This document shows, piece after piece, positions 5,332 to 5,421 of a stretch of DNA of 5,421 nt. A program made the translations under genes and the position numbers. The notes below the pieces were generated by a model. That model worked only from the letters and a program-made list of their open reading frames with translations. It was not told the origin of the DNA and ran no database searches. This stretch comes from an uncultured Simplicispira sp. (GTDB taxonomy: Bacteria > Pseudomonadota > Gammaproteobacteria > Burkholderiales > Burkholderiaceae_C): positions 1 through 5,421 of the forward strand of contig CAIRYF010000090.1 in NCBI GenBank assembly GCA_903882725.1, written 5' to 3'. Within the stretch, counting starts at the first letter, position 1, and every line of letters starts with the position of its first letter.

Positions 5332-5421
5332 ATTCCTGCTGCCAGGCGGCGATGTCCCGCCGCGAGAATGTTTTTAGCGGCGTTGATGTCCCGGTCGTGC
5401 GCCGTGCCACATTCGCTGCAA
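5319..5421 (-). CDS. tnpB: RNA-guided nuclease TnpB, C-terminal fragment (truncated by window end)
   Basis: The last 33 codons and a TAG stop are visible, in the frame whose first whole codon is 5420-5418. They read C-S-E-C-G-T-A-H-D-R-D-I-N-A-A-K-N-I-L and end G-I-P-V-L. This is the hallmark TnpB tail: the second C-x-x-C of the zinc finger, then the D-R-D-x-N-A-A-x-N-I motif whose Asp is the last acidic residue of the RuvC nuclease site. Family knowledge: TnpB uses an omega-RNA from the element's right end to cut DNA matching the sequence next to the element, which helps keep the element after excision. The stop lies in the loop of the right-end hairpin, so coding sequence and omega-RNA overlap. 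Whether the rest of the protein is intact cannot be seen. Confidence 0.88.
   Translation of the reverse strand, partial: CSECGTAHDRDINAAKNILAAGHRRLAAGIPVL

Larger units (their letters stand above)
5302..5421 (-). mobile_element. Right end of an IS200/IS605-family element carrying tnpB, cut by window end
   Basis: The minus strand reads the end of tnpB, then a hairpin, then GGATGTCAA. The terminal TCAA (5302-5305 on the plus strand as TTGA) matches the right cleavage site I recall for IS608-like elements, which transpose by single-strand excision and leave no target duplication or terminal inverted repeats. The next base outside is the first of an open host reading frame, which supports a boundary at 5301/5302. 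The left end and any tnpA lie outside the window, so it cannot be told whether this is an autonomous element or a tnpB-only (IS1341-type) one. Confidence 0.8.

Noticed and set aside
5183..5410. Minus-strand 75-codon ORF across the element junction
   Set aside because: It is out of frame with both the TnpB tail and the host remnant, crosses the boundary and has no domain-like sequence.

Overview
The window looks like chromosomal DNA of a betaproteobacterium, most likely Burkholderiales/Comamonadaceae. The grounds are the GC-rich codon use with strong third-position G/C bias, a DUF3460 protein directly upstream of scpA (an arrangement I associate with Burkholderiales), and a short AT-richer palindrome after DUF3460 that resembles a dispersed repeat I recall from Comamonadaceae. 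This is inference from family recognition; no search was run.

Layout: (1) 1-912, + strand: the C-terminal part of a SulP-family anion transporter with a STAS domain, cut by the window start. (2) 960-1472, - strand: a lipoprotein with two BamE/SmpA-like units, convergent with SulP. (3) 1516-5068, + strand: a close-packed series of DUF3460, scpA, nadB, panD and a small 5-carboxymethyl-2-hydroxymuconate delta-isomerase (CHMI) family gene. A 57-bp imperfect palindrome separates DUF3460 from scpA. (4) 5069-5127: a convergent intergenic stretch with overlapping GC-rich hairpins. (5) 5128-5421, - strand: the 3' remnant of an unrecognised, probably winged-helix-like gene, interrupted at about 5301/5302 by the right end of an IS200/IS605-family element. 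The element's TnpB C-terminus runs off the window end.

How the genes relate: NadB and PanD both draw on L-aspartate, one for NAD and the other for beta-alanine/pantothenate/CoA. They sit next to ScpA, a chromosome-organisation protein, so the cluster mixes housekeeping functions. From memory, related genomes often have panC between scpA and panD; here nadB occupies that place. The CHMI-family gene follows panD closely with no other aromatic-degradation gene in view.

Most of the window is ordinary core genome. The most interesting part is the right edge. The TnpB C-terminal residues, the right-end hairpin and a terminal TCAA abut a reading frame that has lost its 5' part. By the known biology of TnpB, the flanking bases at 5286-5301 would form the guide of the element's omega-RNA.
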